Source of the DNA: Alphaproteobacteria bacterium
Lineage (GTDB): Bacteria > Pseudomonadota > Alphaproteobacteria > UBA7985 > JAUIBT01
NCBI GenBank assembly: GCA_030428255.1
Contig: JAUIBT010000001.1
Span: 1 to 64,000, forward strand
Length of the DNA: 64,000 nucleotides
Reading direction: 5' to 3'
A program made the position numbers and the translations under genes. This document shows positions 35,559 to 44,445 of the stretch, in pieces (within the stretch, counting starts at the first letter, position 1; every line of letters starts with the position of its first letter). The notes below the pieces were generated by a model, which was not told the DNA's origin, did no database searches, and saw only the letters and a program-made list of their open reading frames with translations.

Positions 35559-37426
35559 CACACACCACGTCGCTGTTTGGTGCGGCTGGATTCCCAGTCC
35601 ACATGAGCCTGACGGACCCGATCACTGTCGGTGATGTGGGGCGTGCCCACCTCCCACCATGCATGCCCGCCATCGGTCCAACCGATGTAGGGATCCACCT
35701 TCATGACGATCACATAGGTCTGGCTGCTGGCCTTGGCACGCTTGAAGGCGTCTGCCAACTCCGCAGGATTTGCAACCGTTTCTGCCTCGGCCCCCATCGC
35801 GCGAGCATGGGCTTCGAAATCAACTGCAAAGGGTTGCGGCACCGTTGGACAGTCTGCGATCAGGTTATTGAAACTCTCATTGCCGGTATTGTTTTGCAGC
35901 TTGTTGATCACCGCAAAGCCGCCATTGTCCAATACCAGGGCGATGATCTTCTTTTGGCTCAAGGCCGCCGAGTAGATGTCCGAGTTCAGCATCATATAAG
36001 AGCCATCGCCGCAGAAGGTGATAGTGTCTTGCTCCGGCTCGCGCTGGCTTTGCGCGATGCGCGCCCCCCAGGCGCCCGCGATCTCATAGCCCATGCAGGA
36101 AAAGCCGAACTCCACGTCCACCGTGCCGATGTCCAGCGTGCGCCAGTTGGCCGTGACTTCGGCTGGCAGGCCGCCCGCAGCAGCCACCACCCGGTCACGC
36201 TTGTCACACAGAGCGTTGACCACGCCAATCGCCTGAGCGTAGGAATTGGGGCGGTTGTCGCCATAGGATACGTTCTTGGCCACATAGGCGTCCCAGGCTT
36301 GGCGCTCTTGCTTGGCCTGCGCCACCCAAGTGCTGGGCGCGGTGTAGCCACCTGCGGCTTGATCCAGCGCCAACAAAGACACTTTAGCATCGCCGACCAC
36401 CGGCAAAGACATGTGCTTACCCGCGTCGTGGCGCGCGGCGTTGATCGAAATGAAGCGTGCATCCTTGGCAAAAACCGTCCAAGAGCCCGTCGTAAAGTCC
36501 TGCAAGCGCGTACCGACTGCCAAAATCACATCAGCCTGTTCTGCAATGGCGTTGGCACTGTCCGAACCAGTGACACCAATAGGACCGATGTTCAAAGGAT
36601 GGTCCGCGACCAGGTTCGCGCGCCCTGCAATGGTCTCCACCACCGGGATCTGGCGAGCCTCTGCGAAGCTCGTCAATTCGGCGACGGCGCGGCTGTACTG
36701 AACGCCGCCTCCGGCAATAATCATCGGCCGCAGAGCGCCTTGCAACAAAGCAGCCGCGTCGGCGATTTCTTCGCTATCGGGCGTTTGGCGACGGATCCGG
36801 TGGACCTTCTTGGCAAAGAAGACCTCGGGGTAGTCGTAGGTCCAGCCCTGCACGTCTTGCGGCAAGCCCAAGAACACCGGCCCGCAATCGCCGGGATCCA
36901 GCATGGTCGCAATCGCTGCGGGCAAGGACTGGATCACCTGCGCCGGATGGCTGATGCGGTCCCAATAGCGCGTGACCGGCTTAAAGGCATCGTTGACCCC
37001 AAAGGTCGGATCGTTGAAATTTTCCATTTGCTGCAGCACTGGGTCGGGCAGACGGGTCAAGAATGTATCGCCACACAGCATGAGCATGGGCAGGCGGTTG
37101 GCATGCGCCAGACCGGAAGCGGTCAGCAAATTGGCCGTGCCTGGGCCTGCTGAGGCGGTGCAGAACATAAAGCGTTGGCGCAACCACTGCTTGGAATAAG
37201 CCGCAGCAGCAAAGCCCATGCTCTGCTCGTTCTGGCCACGATACAAAGGCAGCTCTTGTTGATGGCTGTGTAGCGCTTCACCCAAGCAGGTCACGTTACC
37301 ATGGCCGAAAATGCCAAAGCCGCCACCGCAGAGCCGCAGCTCCTCACCGTCAATTTCGATAAACTGATTTGCCAGCCAGCGCACAATGGCCTGAGCGGTG
37401 GTAAGCTGAACCGTTTTCTCGCTCAT
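35558..37426 (-). CDS. iolD: 3D-(3,5/4)-trihydroxycyclohexane-1,2-dione acylhydrolase
   Basis: A 622-residue thiamine-diphosphate enzyme that opens the inositol ring. N-terminal pyrimidine domain: GHGNVTCLGEAL and the GQNEQSMGFAAAAY segment with the cofactor-activating Glu. C-terminal ThDP motif: GDGSYMMLNSDIYSAALSQKK. The start at 37426 has AAGGA seven bases upstream; the longer open frame reaches into the operator region and is rejected. It is the first gene of the leftward iol operon, under an operator-covered promoter (37496-37523). Confidence 0.94.
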   Translation of the reverse strand: MSEKTVQLTTAQAIVRWLANQFIEIDGEELRLCGGGFGIFGHGNVTCLGEALHSHQQELPLYRGQNEQSMGFAAAAYSKQWLRQRFMFCTASAGPGTANLLTASGLAHANRLPMLMLCGDTFLTRLPDPVLQQMENFNDPTFGVNDAFKPVTRYWDRISHPAQVIQSLPAAIATMLDPGDCGPVFLGLPQDVQGWTYDYPEVFFAKKVHRIRRQTPDSEEIADAAALLQGALRPMIIAGGGVQYSRAVAELTSFAEARQIPVVETIAGRANLVADHPLNIGPIGVTGSDSANAIAEQADVILAVGTRLQDFTTGSWTVFAKDARFISINAARHDAGKHMSLPVVGDAKVSLLALDQAAGGYTAPSTWVAQAKQERQAWDAYVAKNVSYGDNRPNSYAQAIGVVNALCDKRDRVVAAAGGLPAEVTANWRTLDIGTVDVEFGFSCMGYEIAGAWGARIAQSQREPEQDTITFCGDGSYMMLNSDIYSAALSQKKIIALVLDNGGFAVINKLQNNTGNESFNNLIADCPTVPQPFAVDFEAHARAMGAEAETVANPAELADAFKRAKASSQTYVIVMKVDPYIGWTDGGHAWWEVGTPHITDSDRVRQAHVDWESSRTKQRRGV

Positions 37427-37495
37427 CTGCTTGTCCTTCGCAGTGAAGTGATTCCGTTTCGGCGCGCGAATATGACTTGCGCGAACTCGATTCAA

Positions 37496-37523
37496 TAGAT
37501 ACTGCTTTTGCAATCGGTTGCAA
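37496..37523 (-). promoter_or_regulatory. Predicted iolD promoter with -35 box inside the operator
   Basis: On the minus strand, -35 TTGCAA (37523-37518) is followed after 16 bases by -10 TATCTA (37501-37496). The -35 box is one arm of the LacI-type palindrome, so repressor binding would block polymerase. The transcript would start near 37489, about 60 bases before the iolD ATG. Confidence 0.5.
37508..37523. promoter_or_regulatory. LacI-family operator between iolD and the iolG-like gene
   Basis: TTGCAATCGGTTGCAA: a 16-base near-perfect palindrome with central CG, the usual layout of LacI/GalR operators. One pair of symmetry positions differs (T/G). It lies in the 121-base divergent region and closely matches the perfect palindrome at 42075, next to the LacI gene. 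Confidence 0.75.
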
Positions 37524-37547
37524 ACAATATTTTCGGGGGAATCACAG

Positions 37548-38651
37548 GTGACAGAAATCGGCATTGGAATTTTGGGCGGCGGCTATATGGGCAAGGCCCA
37601 CGCGGTTGCCATGGCCTCTGTCGGCGCAGTGTTCAACACCAAGCTGCGCCCCCGTCTTGAGATGGTCTGCGCAAGCTCGATTGAGAGTGCTGAGCGCTAT
37701 CGGCAGGCCTACGGCTATGCACGTGCGACCGCCGACTGGCGCGCTCTGGTTGAAGACTCTAAGGTCGAAGCGCTGGTCATTGCAACCCCACAAGTGACCC
37801 ATCGCCCCGCTGCTGAAGCCGCATTTGCGCTCGGAAAGCCGGTATTTTGCGAAAAACCACTTGGCGCGTCCATAGACGACAGCCGCGCTATGGTTGCAGC
37901 CGCTGAGGCGTCAGGCTGCGCGAACATGGTCGGGTTTAACTATATTCGCACCCCTGCAAGCCAATTTGTGCGCAAGCTGATTGCCGACGGCGAAATCGGC
38001 GATATCACCTGGTTTCGCGGGGAACACACCGAAGATTTCTATGCCGATCCCGCGGCCCCAGCAAGCTGGCGGACCAATGGAGCTGCCAACGGCACCATGG
38101 GAGATTTGGCCCCACATATGATCAATGCAGCCCTGGCTTTGCTGGGCCCAATCGAGTCATTGGTGGCAGAAATTGAAACCGTTCACACCAATCGCCCCGG
38201 CGGCAAAGTCACCAACGACGATCAAGGCCAGATGATGGTTCGCTTCACAAATGGGGCCATGGGGCAGATGCATTTCAGCCGAATCGCGATGGGCCGCAAA
38301 ATGGGCTATGCCTATGAAGTGACCGGAACCAAAGGTGCGATTCGCTTTGACCAAGAAGACCAGAATGCCCTATGGCTCTATCGCGCGGAGGGCAAAGAGT
38401 CAGAGCTTGGGTTTCGCAAGATCCTGACCGGTCCGGCGCATCCCGACTACCTGCCCTTCTGCCAAGGCCCTGGGCACGGCACAGGATACCAAGATCAAAT
38501 CATTATCGAGGCACGCGACTTCTTGCATGCCATCGAGAGCGGCGAACCCGTATGGCCGACCTTCCGCGATGGTATGGAGGTCAACCAGGTCGTCGCAGCC
38601 GCCATGGCCTCAAGCCGCACAAAGGCTTGGGTCAATGTTACCGACTTTTGA
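37548..38651 (+). CDS. Gfo/Idh/MocA oxidoreductase, probable inositol 2-dehydrogenase
   Basis: A 367-residue NAD(P)-dependent sugar/inositol dehydrogenase. The Rossmann motif is GILGGGYMGKAHA, the catalytic Lys lies in CEKPLGAS, and DLAPHMIN carries the expected His. The start is GTG at 37548, with GGGGGA seven bases upstream. It is the first gene of the rightward operon under the operator at 37508. Oxidation of myo- or scyllo-inositol to inosose is inferred from context; I withhold iolG because two paralogues are present. Confidence 0.8.
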   Translation: MTEIGIGILGGGYMGKAHAVAMASVGAVFNTKLRPRLEMVCASSIESAERYRQAYGYARATADWRALVEDSKVEALVIATPQVTHRPAAEAAFALGKPVFCEKPLGASIDDSRAMVAAAEASGCANMVGFNYIRTPASQFVRKLIADGEIGDITWFRGEHTEDFYADPAAPASWRTNGAANGTMGDLAPHMINAALALLGPIESLVAEIETVHTNRPGGKVTNDDQGQMMVRFTNGAMGQMHFSRIAMGRKMGYAYEVTGTKGAIRFDQEDQNALWLYRAEGKESELGFRKILTGPAHPDYLPFCQGPGHGTGYQDQIIIEARDFLHAIESGEPVWPTFRDGMEVNQVVAAAMASSRTKAWVNVTDF

Positions 38652-38671
38652 GCATCGAGAAAGCAAGACAG

Positions 38672-39565
38672 ATGACAATTCGCATTGGTAATGCCCCGTG
38701 TAGCTGGGGCGTCGAATTTGCAAACGATCCACGCAATCCAGCCTGGACCACCGTGCTCAAGGAGTGCGCAGAAGCAGGCTATAAAGGCATTGAGCTTGGC
38801 CCGGTTGGCTTCATGCCCGAAGACCCCGCCGTTTTGGGTGATGGCTTGGCGCAGCATGGCTTGGAGCTGATTGGCGGCGTTGTCTTCCGCCCCTTCCACG
38901 ATCCCAAGGCCTGGGATGACGTGATGGATGGCTCTGTGCGCACCTGCAAAGCCTTGAAGGCTCACGGAGCGCAGCACCTGGTATTGATCGATTCGATCTC
39001 AGAGCGCCGCGCGCCCACCGCAGGCCGCGCCAGCGAAGCCGAGATCATGGACAGCGCCGAGTGGAACGCCTACCGCGAGCGTATCGCCACCATTGCCAAA
39101 ATGGGGGCTGAAGACTACGGCCTGACCGTTGGTATTCACGCCCACGCCGCTGGCTTCATGGACTTTGAACCCGAGCTTGAGCGCTTGTTGGACGAAGTCG
39201 ACGACAGCATTTTGAAGATCTGTTTTGACACCGGTCATCACTCCTATGCGGGCTTTGACCCTGTGGCGTTCATGAAGCGCCACATGGACCGCATTTCCTA
39301 CATGCACTTCAAGGACATCGACCCCAAGGTTAAGGCCGACGTCATTGCCAAGCGGACCGGCTTCTATGACGCCTGCGGCCAGGGCATTTTCTGCAACCTA
39401 GGCCAGGGCGACGTGGACTTTCCCGCCGTGCGTCAAGTGCTGGTGGATGCTGGCTTTGAGGGCTGGTGCACCGTCGAGCAAGACTGCGACCCTCTGTTGG
39501 ACCCAGATCCGATCGGTGACGCCGGCAAGAACCGCGAATACCTTGAGTCCATTGGCTTTAATTGA
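38672..39565 (+). CDS. iolE: Myo-inosose-2 dehydratase
   Basis: A 297-residue TIM-barrel of the xylose-isomerase-like superfamily, the same length as B. subtilis IolE. It starts with IRIGNAPCSWGVE, typical of IolE. Metal-site residues appear in GVHAHAAG-like GIHAHAAG, CFDTGHHSYAG, MHFKDID and CTVEQDCD. It dehydrates 2-keto-myo-inositol to the trihydroxycyclohexanedione used by IolD. The start at 38672 lies 20 bases after the preceding gene. Open frame upstream to 38372 overlaps that gene and is rejected. Confidence 0.88.
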   Translation: MTIRIGNAPCSWGVEFANDPRNPAWTTVLKECAEAGYKGIELGPVGFMPEDPAVLGDGLAQHGLELIGGVVFRPFHDPKAWDDVMDGSVRTCKALKAHGAQHLVLIDSISERRAPTAGRASEAEIMDSAEWNAYRERIATIAKMGAEDYGLTVGIHAHAAGFMDFEPELERLLDEVDDSILKICFDTGHHSYAGFDPVAFMKRHMDRISYMHFKDIDPKVKADVIAKRTGFYDACGQGIFCNLGQGDVDFPAVRQVLVDAGFEGWCTVEQDCDPLLDPDPIGDAGKNREYLESIGFN

Positions 39566-39577
39566 GGACATCACAGC

Positions 39578-40714
39578 ATGGCAAAATTGAAATGGGGCAT
39601 GATCGGAGGCGGCGAAGGCAGCCAGATTGGGCCAGCGCACCGCTTGGGGGCGCAAGCTGACGGCCTGTTCGAGCTGGCTGCGGGCGCCCTGGACCACAGG
39701 CCGGAGATTGGGCGCGAGTACGCTCAGCGCTTGGGCATTGCTGCCGACCGCGCCTATGGCAGCTGGCAAGACATGTTGGAGGGCGAGAAAGATCGCGCGG
39801 ACCGCGTTGACCTGGTGACAGTTGCGACCCCCAACTCGACCCACTTTGAGATCACCAAGGCTTTCTTGGAAGCAGGCTTTAACGTCTTGTGCGAAAAGCC
39901 CATGACCATGACCGTCGAAGAGGGCGAAGAAATCGTGCGCGTGGCAGCAGCAACCGGCAAAATTTGCGCGGTGAACTATTGCTATTCCGCCTTCCCCATG
40001 GTGCGTCAAGCGCGCGCCATGGTGCGCGCGGGTGAGATCGGCAAGGTGCGCTTGGTCGTGACCAACTTCAGCCACGGCCACCACGGCGACGCGACGGACG
40101 CCGACAACCCGCGTGTGCGTTGGCGCTATGACCCCAAGATGGCCGGCGTCTCGGGCCAATTCGCGGACTGCGGCATTCACGCTCTGCATATGGCGAGCTT
40201 CATTTGCGACGACGAGGTCGAGCGCTTGTCTGCGGACTTCGCTTCGACCGTTGCCAGCCGCGAGCTGGAAGACGACGCGATGGTCAACTTCCGTATGAGC
40301 GCAGGAACGGTTGGACGGCTTTGGACTTCGTCGGTGGCCATCGGACGCCAGCACGGCTTTGATGTTCAGGTGTTCGGCGAGACTGGCGGTCTGCGCTGGG
40401 CCTCAGAGCAGCCCAACCAGCTCATCTATACCCCTGTTGGCGGACGCACCCAAATCATCGAGAAGGGTGAAGGCGGTCTGCACGCCGAAGCACAGCGCCT
40501 ATCGCGCGTTGCCATTGCCCACCCCGAGGGTTTCCCTTTGGCCGTGGCCAATATCTATTGCGAACTGGCCGATGCTATCCGCGGCGAGCCCCGCGACGGA
40601 CTTCCCAACGCCGCCGATGGTGTTCGCTCGATGGCCGCCGTGTACACCGCAGTTGCCTCAGCAAAGGACGGCGGCCGCTGGATGGACGCCCGCCCACCTA
40701 TGTTCCGCGACTAA
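39578..40714 (+). CDS. Second Gfo/Idh/MocA oxidoreductase of the inositol operon
   Basis: A 378-residue dehydrogenase, with GMIGGGEGSQIGPAHR at the N-terminus and CEKPMTMTVEEGEE carrying the Lys. FADCGIHALHMA supplies the His, and RLWTSSVAIGRQHG and VFGETGGLRW lie in the C-domain. It lies 12 bases after iolE, with GAGGA upstream of the ATG. It is clearly different from the first dehydrogenase of the operon, so the pair may handle different inositol stereoisomers or another sugar. Exact substrate unknown. Confidence 0.82.
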   Translation: MAKLKWGMIGGGEGSQIGPAHRLGAQADGLFELAAGALDHRPEIGREYAQRLGIAADRAYGSWQDMLEGEKDRADRVDLVTVATPNSTHFEITKAFLEAGFNVLCEKPMTMTVEEGEEIVRVAAATGKICAVNYCYSAFPMVRQARAMVRAGEIGKVRLVVTNFSHGHHGDATDADNPRVRWRYDPKMAGVSGQFADCGIHALHMASFICDDEVERLSADFASTVASRELEDDAMVNFRMSAGTVGRLWTSSVAIGRQHGFDVQVFGETGGLRWASEQPNQLIYTPVGGRTQIIEKGEGGLHAEAQRLSRVAIAHPEGFPLAVANIYCELADAIRGEPRDGLPNAADGVRSMAAVYTAVASAKDGGRWMDARPPMFRD

Positions 40715-40768
40715 CGCACACAAAGCTGAGCGGCTCGCAGTCTTTCCGACCGGCAAGGATGCGGGCTC

Positions 40769-41785
40769 TCAGCCCATCTCTGCGGTCGGCTTGATTGGCC
40801 GCAACGTCCCGCGCTCAATGATCGAACACGGAAAGATGCGGGCTTCTGGGAAACGGTCATGTTCGCCCAGCATGGTAATCATCAGTTCAATCGACGAATT
40901 AACGATGTGGCGAATCGGCTGGTGGATGGTCGTGAGATTGATATTTTCCCAGCCCGCCATCTCCATGTCGTTCAGACCAATCAGGCCAATGTCGCCAGGC
41001 ACTGACAAACCGCTGTCAGCTATTGCTGACAGCACGCCGATAGACAGAACATCGTCACCGCAGAAATAGGCCTCGGCGGTCTCACCTTGTAAGAGGCGCA
41101 ACATCTCCCGTCGTCCCGCTTGGAACGAATAGGCGTCGGCAAATGAGCAACTGGTCGCAATGTCGGGGTACTCTGACAGCTCAGCCAAAAAGCCTTTCAC
41201 CCGGTCCTGGGTCGATGTCGCGCTCTCCGGTCCGCCCAAGAATGCCACCTTTTCATAGCCGCGCTGCACCAGCGTTCGCGCCGCCATGCGCCCGCACTCG
41301 ACATTGTCGATGCCGACAACATGCACTTCTGGCGTCGATGAATAACGACCAAATGAATGAACAACCGGCACTCCAGCATCACGAAAAGCCTTGGAAAACC
41401 CTGGCGGCAAAGTCGAGGAGGCTACCACCACGCCATCAACCGAATACTGACGCAGCATGCGCACCGAGTTCTCCGGCTCAACTTCATCGGTCAGGTTGAC
41501 CAGCAAAGGCCGCAAACCACGGTCCTGCAGCCCTCGGGTGAAGAGATCAAAAACCTCCAAGAAGATCGGGTTGTGGAAGTTGTTTGACACCAGCCCAATC
41601 AGCTTGGTGCGCCCGGTGGTCAAGGAACTGGCCAGTGCATTGGGATGATAGGACAACTCGCGCGCCGCCTTTTCTACCTTGCGCCGTGTCGCGTCCGACA
41701 CCGAGGCCCCAGGCGTAAAGGCCCGCGATACTGCCGAGCGTGACACTCCTGCGCGTTCGGCAACATCTTTCAGAGTAACACTCAT
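40769..41785 (-). CDS. LacI-family transcriptional regulator, predicted repressor of the inositol regulon
   Basis: 338 residues. The N-terminal helix-turn-helix VTLKDVAERAGVSRSAVSRAF (about 3-23) and hinge LSYHPNALASSLTTGRT are followed by a periplasmic-binding-protein-like sensor domain. The start at 41785 is set by the HTH position; 35 extra open codons upstream are rejected. It sits between the inositol enzymes and the divergent importer. The palindrome 290 bases upstream of its start, repeated before iolD, is the likely binding site; an inositol-derived inducer is inferred. Confidence 0.88.
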   Translation of the reverse strand: MSVTLKDVAERAGVSRSAVSRAFTPGASVSDATRRKVEKAARELSYHPNALASSLTTGRTKLIGLVSNNFHNPIFLEVFDLFTRGLQDRGLRPLLVNLTDEVEPENSVRMLRQYSVDGVVVASSTLPPGFSKAFRDAGVPVVHSFGRYSSTPEVHVVGIDNVECGRMAARTLVQRGYEKVAFLGGPESATSTQDRVKGFLAELSEYPDIATSCSFADAYSFQAGRREMLRLLQGETAEAYFCGDDVLSIGVLSAIADSGLSVPGDIGLIGLNDMEMAGWENINLTTIHQPIRHIVNSSIELMITMLGEHDRFPEARIFPCSIIERGTLRPIKPTAEMG

Positions 41786-42074
41786 ATCTAACGCCTTTTT
41801 GCGAGGGCCCGTTTTACCGGCCCCGTTTGCTAGGTCCCCTTTGCTGGGCCCCGTCCCGTTTGCTGGAGCACCAAAGTTGCGCCCAGCCATATTTCACGCA
41901 GCAACAAAACACAATGCGATTGGCCGCTGCGCCCCTGGTTCTAAGCTGCAACCCGCGCGGCCAAGCCACCGCAGCGAGTCGCGCTTTGCCGGACTGACTT
42001 TGCGCTGTTGCCCTCAAAAAAAGAGCGATTTTTCCACCCCTTTGCTCGTGCTGTTGTCTTGCTATATCACTAAA

Positions 42075-42088
42075 TGCAACCGGTTGCA
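42075..42088. promoter_or_regulatory. LacI-family operator (perfect palindrome)
   Basis: TGCAACCGGTTGCA is a perfect 14-base palindrome with central CG, typical of LacI/GalR repressors. It lies in the divergent region of the LacI gene and the importer, so both autoregulation and importer control are plausible. Confidence 0.8.
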
Positions 42089-42216
42089 CGAAAATGCTTG
42101 ACCGATCTGCCGATGAACTGCATTGATCTTGTTAATCACGACGTTCCAGCCCGAGTTTCGGCAACGAATGAAGGCAATTATTGCATTTATGGGAATGAGA
42201 ATGTTTGTGATCCTTG

Positions 42217-42230
42217 GGCACCGGTTGCAC
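42217..42230. promoter_or_regulatory. Degenerate second LacI operator before the importer
   Basis: GGGCACCGGTTGCA matches the perfect operator at 11 of 14 positions, with the right half intact. It is 142 bases from operator one and 74 bases before the binding-protein ATG. Paired sites could allow looping; inference only. Confidence 0.45.
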
Positions 42231-42303
42231 AACACAGGGCAATTGGGCGTCGCAAGGACGGATCGGCTGGGCCGCCGCCCTGTTCGAAAACTAGGAGGAA
42301 AGC

Positions 42304-43248
42304 ATGAAAAAAACACTTCTTACCGTTGTTGGCCTCACGGCCCTTATGTCAAGCGCTGCTGTGGCGCAAACTATTGGCGCGTCGATCGCACGCTTCGATG
42401 ACAACTTCTTGACCGTTATGCGCAACGGCATGGTTGAGCACGCTGCGAGCATCGGCGTAACTTTGCAAGTTGAAGACGCGACTGATGACGTTGCCAAGCA
42501 GCTCGATCAGATCAACAACTTCGTTGCTTCTGGCGTTGATGCGATCATCGTGAACGCGGTTGATACTTCAGCGACTGAGGCTATGACCGCTGCAGCCGCC
42601 GCCGCTGGCGTTCCGCTGGTTTACGTTAACCGCGAGCCGATCAACGTTAACTCACTGCCCGACAACCAGGCTTTCGTTGCATCCAACGAAATCGAGTCAG
42701 GCACCCTGGAAGCCTTCCAGGTATGCCGCAACCTGCGTGCAGCTGGCAAAGCTGGTGGCGCGCGTGGCTACGTCATGATGGGCCAACTGTCTAACCAGGC
42801 TGCGGTTCAGCGTACCAAGGACGTGCACGACGTAATCGGCATGGACATGTGTAACTTCATGACCCTGATCGACGAGCAGACCGCTGAGTGGTCTCGCGAC
42901 AAAGCACAAGACCTGATGACCAACTGGCTGTCTGCTGGCGAAGACTTCGACTTCGTACTGGCGAACAACGACGAAATGGCGATCGGCGCAATCCAAGCGA
43001 TGAAGGCTGCTGGCATTGACATGGCTGACGTACAAGTCGGTGGTGTTGACGCAACCCAAGACGCTCTGCTGGCCATGCAGGCCGGTGACTTGGACGTTAC
43101 CGTCTTCCAGGATGCTTTCGGTCAGGGCTCTGGCTCTGTAAACGCAGCGGTTGCTTTGGCAAACGGCGAAGCGGTTGACCAGAAAGTTTACATTCCCTTC
43201 AAGTTGGTTGTTCCTGAGAACATCGACGACTTCCTGGGCATGAACTAA
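42304..43248 (+). CDS. Periplasmic sugar/inositol-binding protein of ABC importer
   Basis: 314 residues. Signal peptide MKKTLLTVVGLTALMSSAAVAQ, with likely cleavage after AVA or VAQ. The mature protein is a type 1 (ribose-binding-like) periplasmic binding protein: ARFDDNFLTVMRNGM, VDAIIVNAVDTSA, ANNDEMAIGAIQAMK and VGGVDATQDAL. It resembles the inositol-binding IbpA group, and the position beside the iol genes supports inositol. AGGAGGAAAG precedes the ATG. Third-codon positions use more T than neighbouring genes, as in highly expressed genes. A terminator follows directly. Confidence 0.85.
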   Translation: MKKTLLTVVGLTALMSSAAVAQTIGASIARFDDNFLTVMRNGMVEHAASIGVTLQVEDATDDVAKQLDQINNFVASGVDAIIVNAVDTSATEAMTAAAAAAGVPLVYVNREPINVNSLPDNQAFVASNEIESGTLEAFQVCRNLRAAGKAGGARGYVMMGQLSNQAAVQRTKDVHDVIGMDMCNFMTLIDEQTAEWSRDKAQDLMTNWLSAGEDFDFVLANNDEMAIGAIQAMKAAGIDMADVQVGGVDATQDALLAMQAGDLDVTVFQDAFGQGSGSVNAAVALANGEAVDQKVYIPFKLVVPENIDDFLGMN

Positions 43249-43267
43249 GCCTTTGAGCTCACAAGAG

Positions 43268-43302
43268 CGGGACGCGGCACTTGCCTCGTCCCGTTTTTTT
43301 TC
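43268..43302 (+). terminator. Terminator/attenuator between binding protein and permease genes
   Basis: CGGGACG (43268-43274) pairs with CGTCCCG (43287-43293) across a 12-base loop, followed by eight T. Located between the first and second genes of the importer operon, it should make binding-protein mRNA more abundant than permease mRNA, a common arrangement in importers. Confidence 0.82.
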
Positions 43303-43352
43303 TTTTCATTCTTGCAGACGGCTTACTCACAAATCCTTGGAGGGGACACAGC

Positions 43353-44435
43353 ATGGCTGGTGGAGCGCACGGCACCGGGGGACTGACTTTTGATAAATCA
43401 AAGCGGGCCTGGCCAAACGAACTCAACATCTTATTTGCCTTGATCCTGATCGTAGCGATTTTTGAAGGACTCGGGCAGGTTCTGCCCTACATGCGACAGC
43501 AAAGCTTTCTGTTCGACAGCAATGGGCGGTTCGATTCAATCTTCAACGAAGCACGCCTTCGCATCATTATTCTTCAGGTCTCGATCATCGGCATTATCGC
43601 GCTGGGCGTGACCCAGGTGATTATCACCGCAGGCATCGACCTCTCTTCTGGTTCGGTCGTCGGCGCTACTGCCATGATCGCCATGAGCTTTGCCCAGACC
43701 AGTTTGGTTAACGGCCACCCTAACCCCAAAGCCATCTTCGGCGAGTGGGCCATGGATCTGCCCGTCCTCATACCCGTCTTGGTCGGTCTAGGCTGCGGCT
43801 TGATAGCCGGATTTATTAACGGCGCGCTGATCGCCTACACCCGCATCCCGCCCTTTATCGCGACCCTGGGCATGATGGTCTCGGCTCGAGGCGTCGCCAA
43901 GTGGTGGTCGCGCGGCAACCCTATTTCTTTCCCGACCGAAGATTTCGCCTGGATCGGCTCCGGCATGATGCCTGTTATCTGGTTTATGATGCTCGCGGTG
44001 CTGTTCCACTTCATCATGCGCTATACGGTCTATGGCAAGCACACCTACGCCATTGGCTCAAACCAAGACGCTGCGCGCATGTCCGGCATCAACGTCGATC
44101 GCCACCGCATACTGGTCTATTCAATCGCAGGCATCCTGGCCTCATTCGCCGCGATCATCCTGTCGTCAAAGAACCTGACCGCTCAAAGCGGCATGGGCAT
44201 CATGTACGAATTGGACGCGATTGCCATGGCGGTGATCGGCGGCGTCTCACTGACCGGCGGGCGCGGTTCGATCATCGGCACTGTTTTGGGCGCGCTGATC
44301 TTTGGCGTGATCATTTCCGGCTTCACCTACTTACGCCTTGATGCTTTTTACCAAGAAATGGTTAAGGGCGGGATCATTGTGGCGGCAGTTGTGCTCGACC
44401 AATGGCGCCAGCGACGCGCTGGATCAAAAGGTTAA
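43353..44435 (+). CDS. Sugar/inositol ABC importer permease (RbsC-like)
   Basis: 360 residues, about nine to ten membrane segments. It carries the BPD_transp_2 signatures [58 protein letters not shown] (the EAA-like loop) and [17 protein letters not shown]. The start at 43353 follows GGAGGGG; frames open from 43281 overlap the terminator and are rejected. It is followed 10 bases later by the ATPase. Confidence 0.9.
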   Translation: MAGGAHGTGGLTFDKSKRAWPNELNILFALILIVAIFEGLGQVLPYMRQQSFLFDSNGRFDSIFNEARLRIIILQVSIIGIIALGVTQVIITAGIDLSSGSVVGATAMIAMSFAQTSLVNGHPNPKAIFGEWAMDLPVLIPVLVGLGCGLIAGFINGALIAYTRIPPFIATLGMMVSARGVAKWWSRGNPISFPTEDFAWIGSGMMPVIWFMMLAVLFHFIMRYTVYGKHTYAIGSNQDAARMSGINVDRHRILVYSIAGILASFAAIILSSKNLTAQSGMGIMYELDAIAMAVIGGVSLTGGRGSIIGTVLGALIFGVIISGFTYLRLDAFYQEMVKGGIIVAAVVLDQWRQRRAGSKG

Positions 44436-44445
44436 GGAGGATCAC

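Larger units (their letters stand above)
41786..42303. other. 518-base control region between the LacI gene and the sugar importer
   Basis: No credible gene. It holds a perfect 14-base LacI-type palindrome at 42075 and a degenerate copy at 42217, both nearer to the importer start. AT content rises around 42000-42200. I could not settle on -35/-10 boxes; TTGCTC (42042) with TATATC (42063) at 15-base spacing is a weak candidate overlapping the first operator. Confidence 0.6.

Noticed and set aside
35534-37153. Plus-strand open frame of 539 codons over iolD
   Set aside because: Antisense to iolD, whose ThDP motifs are intact; composition rich in His/Arg/Gly typical of shadow frames in GC-rich DNA.
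38372-38671. N-terminal extension of the iolE frame
   Set aside because: It lies inside the preceding dehydrogenase in another frame; IolE length and N-terminus match the start at 38672.
42074-42307. Small plus-strand frame of 77 codons in the importer control region
   Set aside because: It starts within the LacI operator, has no ribosome site, and ends within the binding-protein start; composition is not protein-like.
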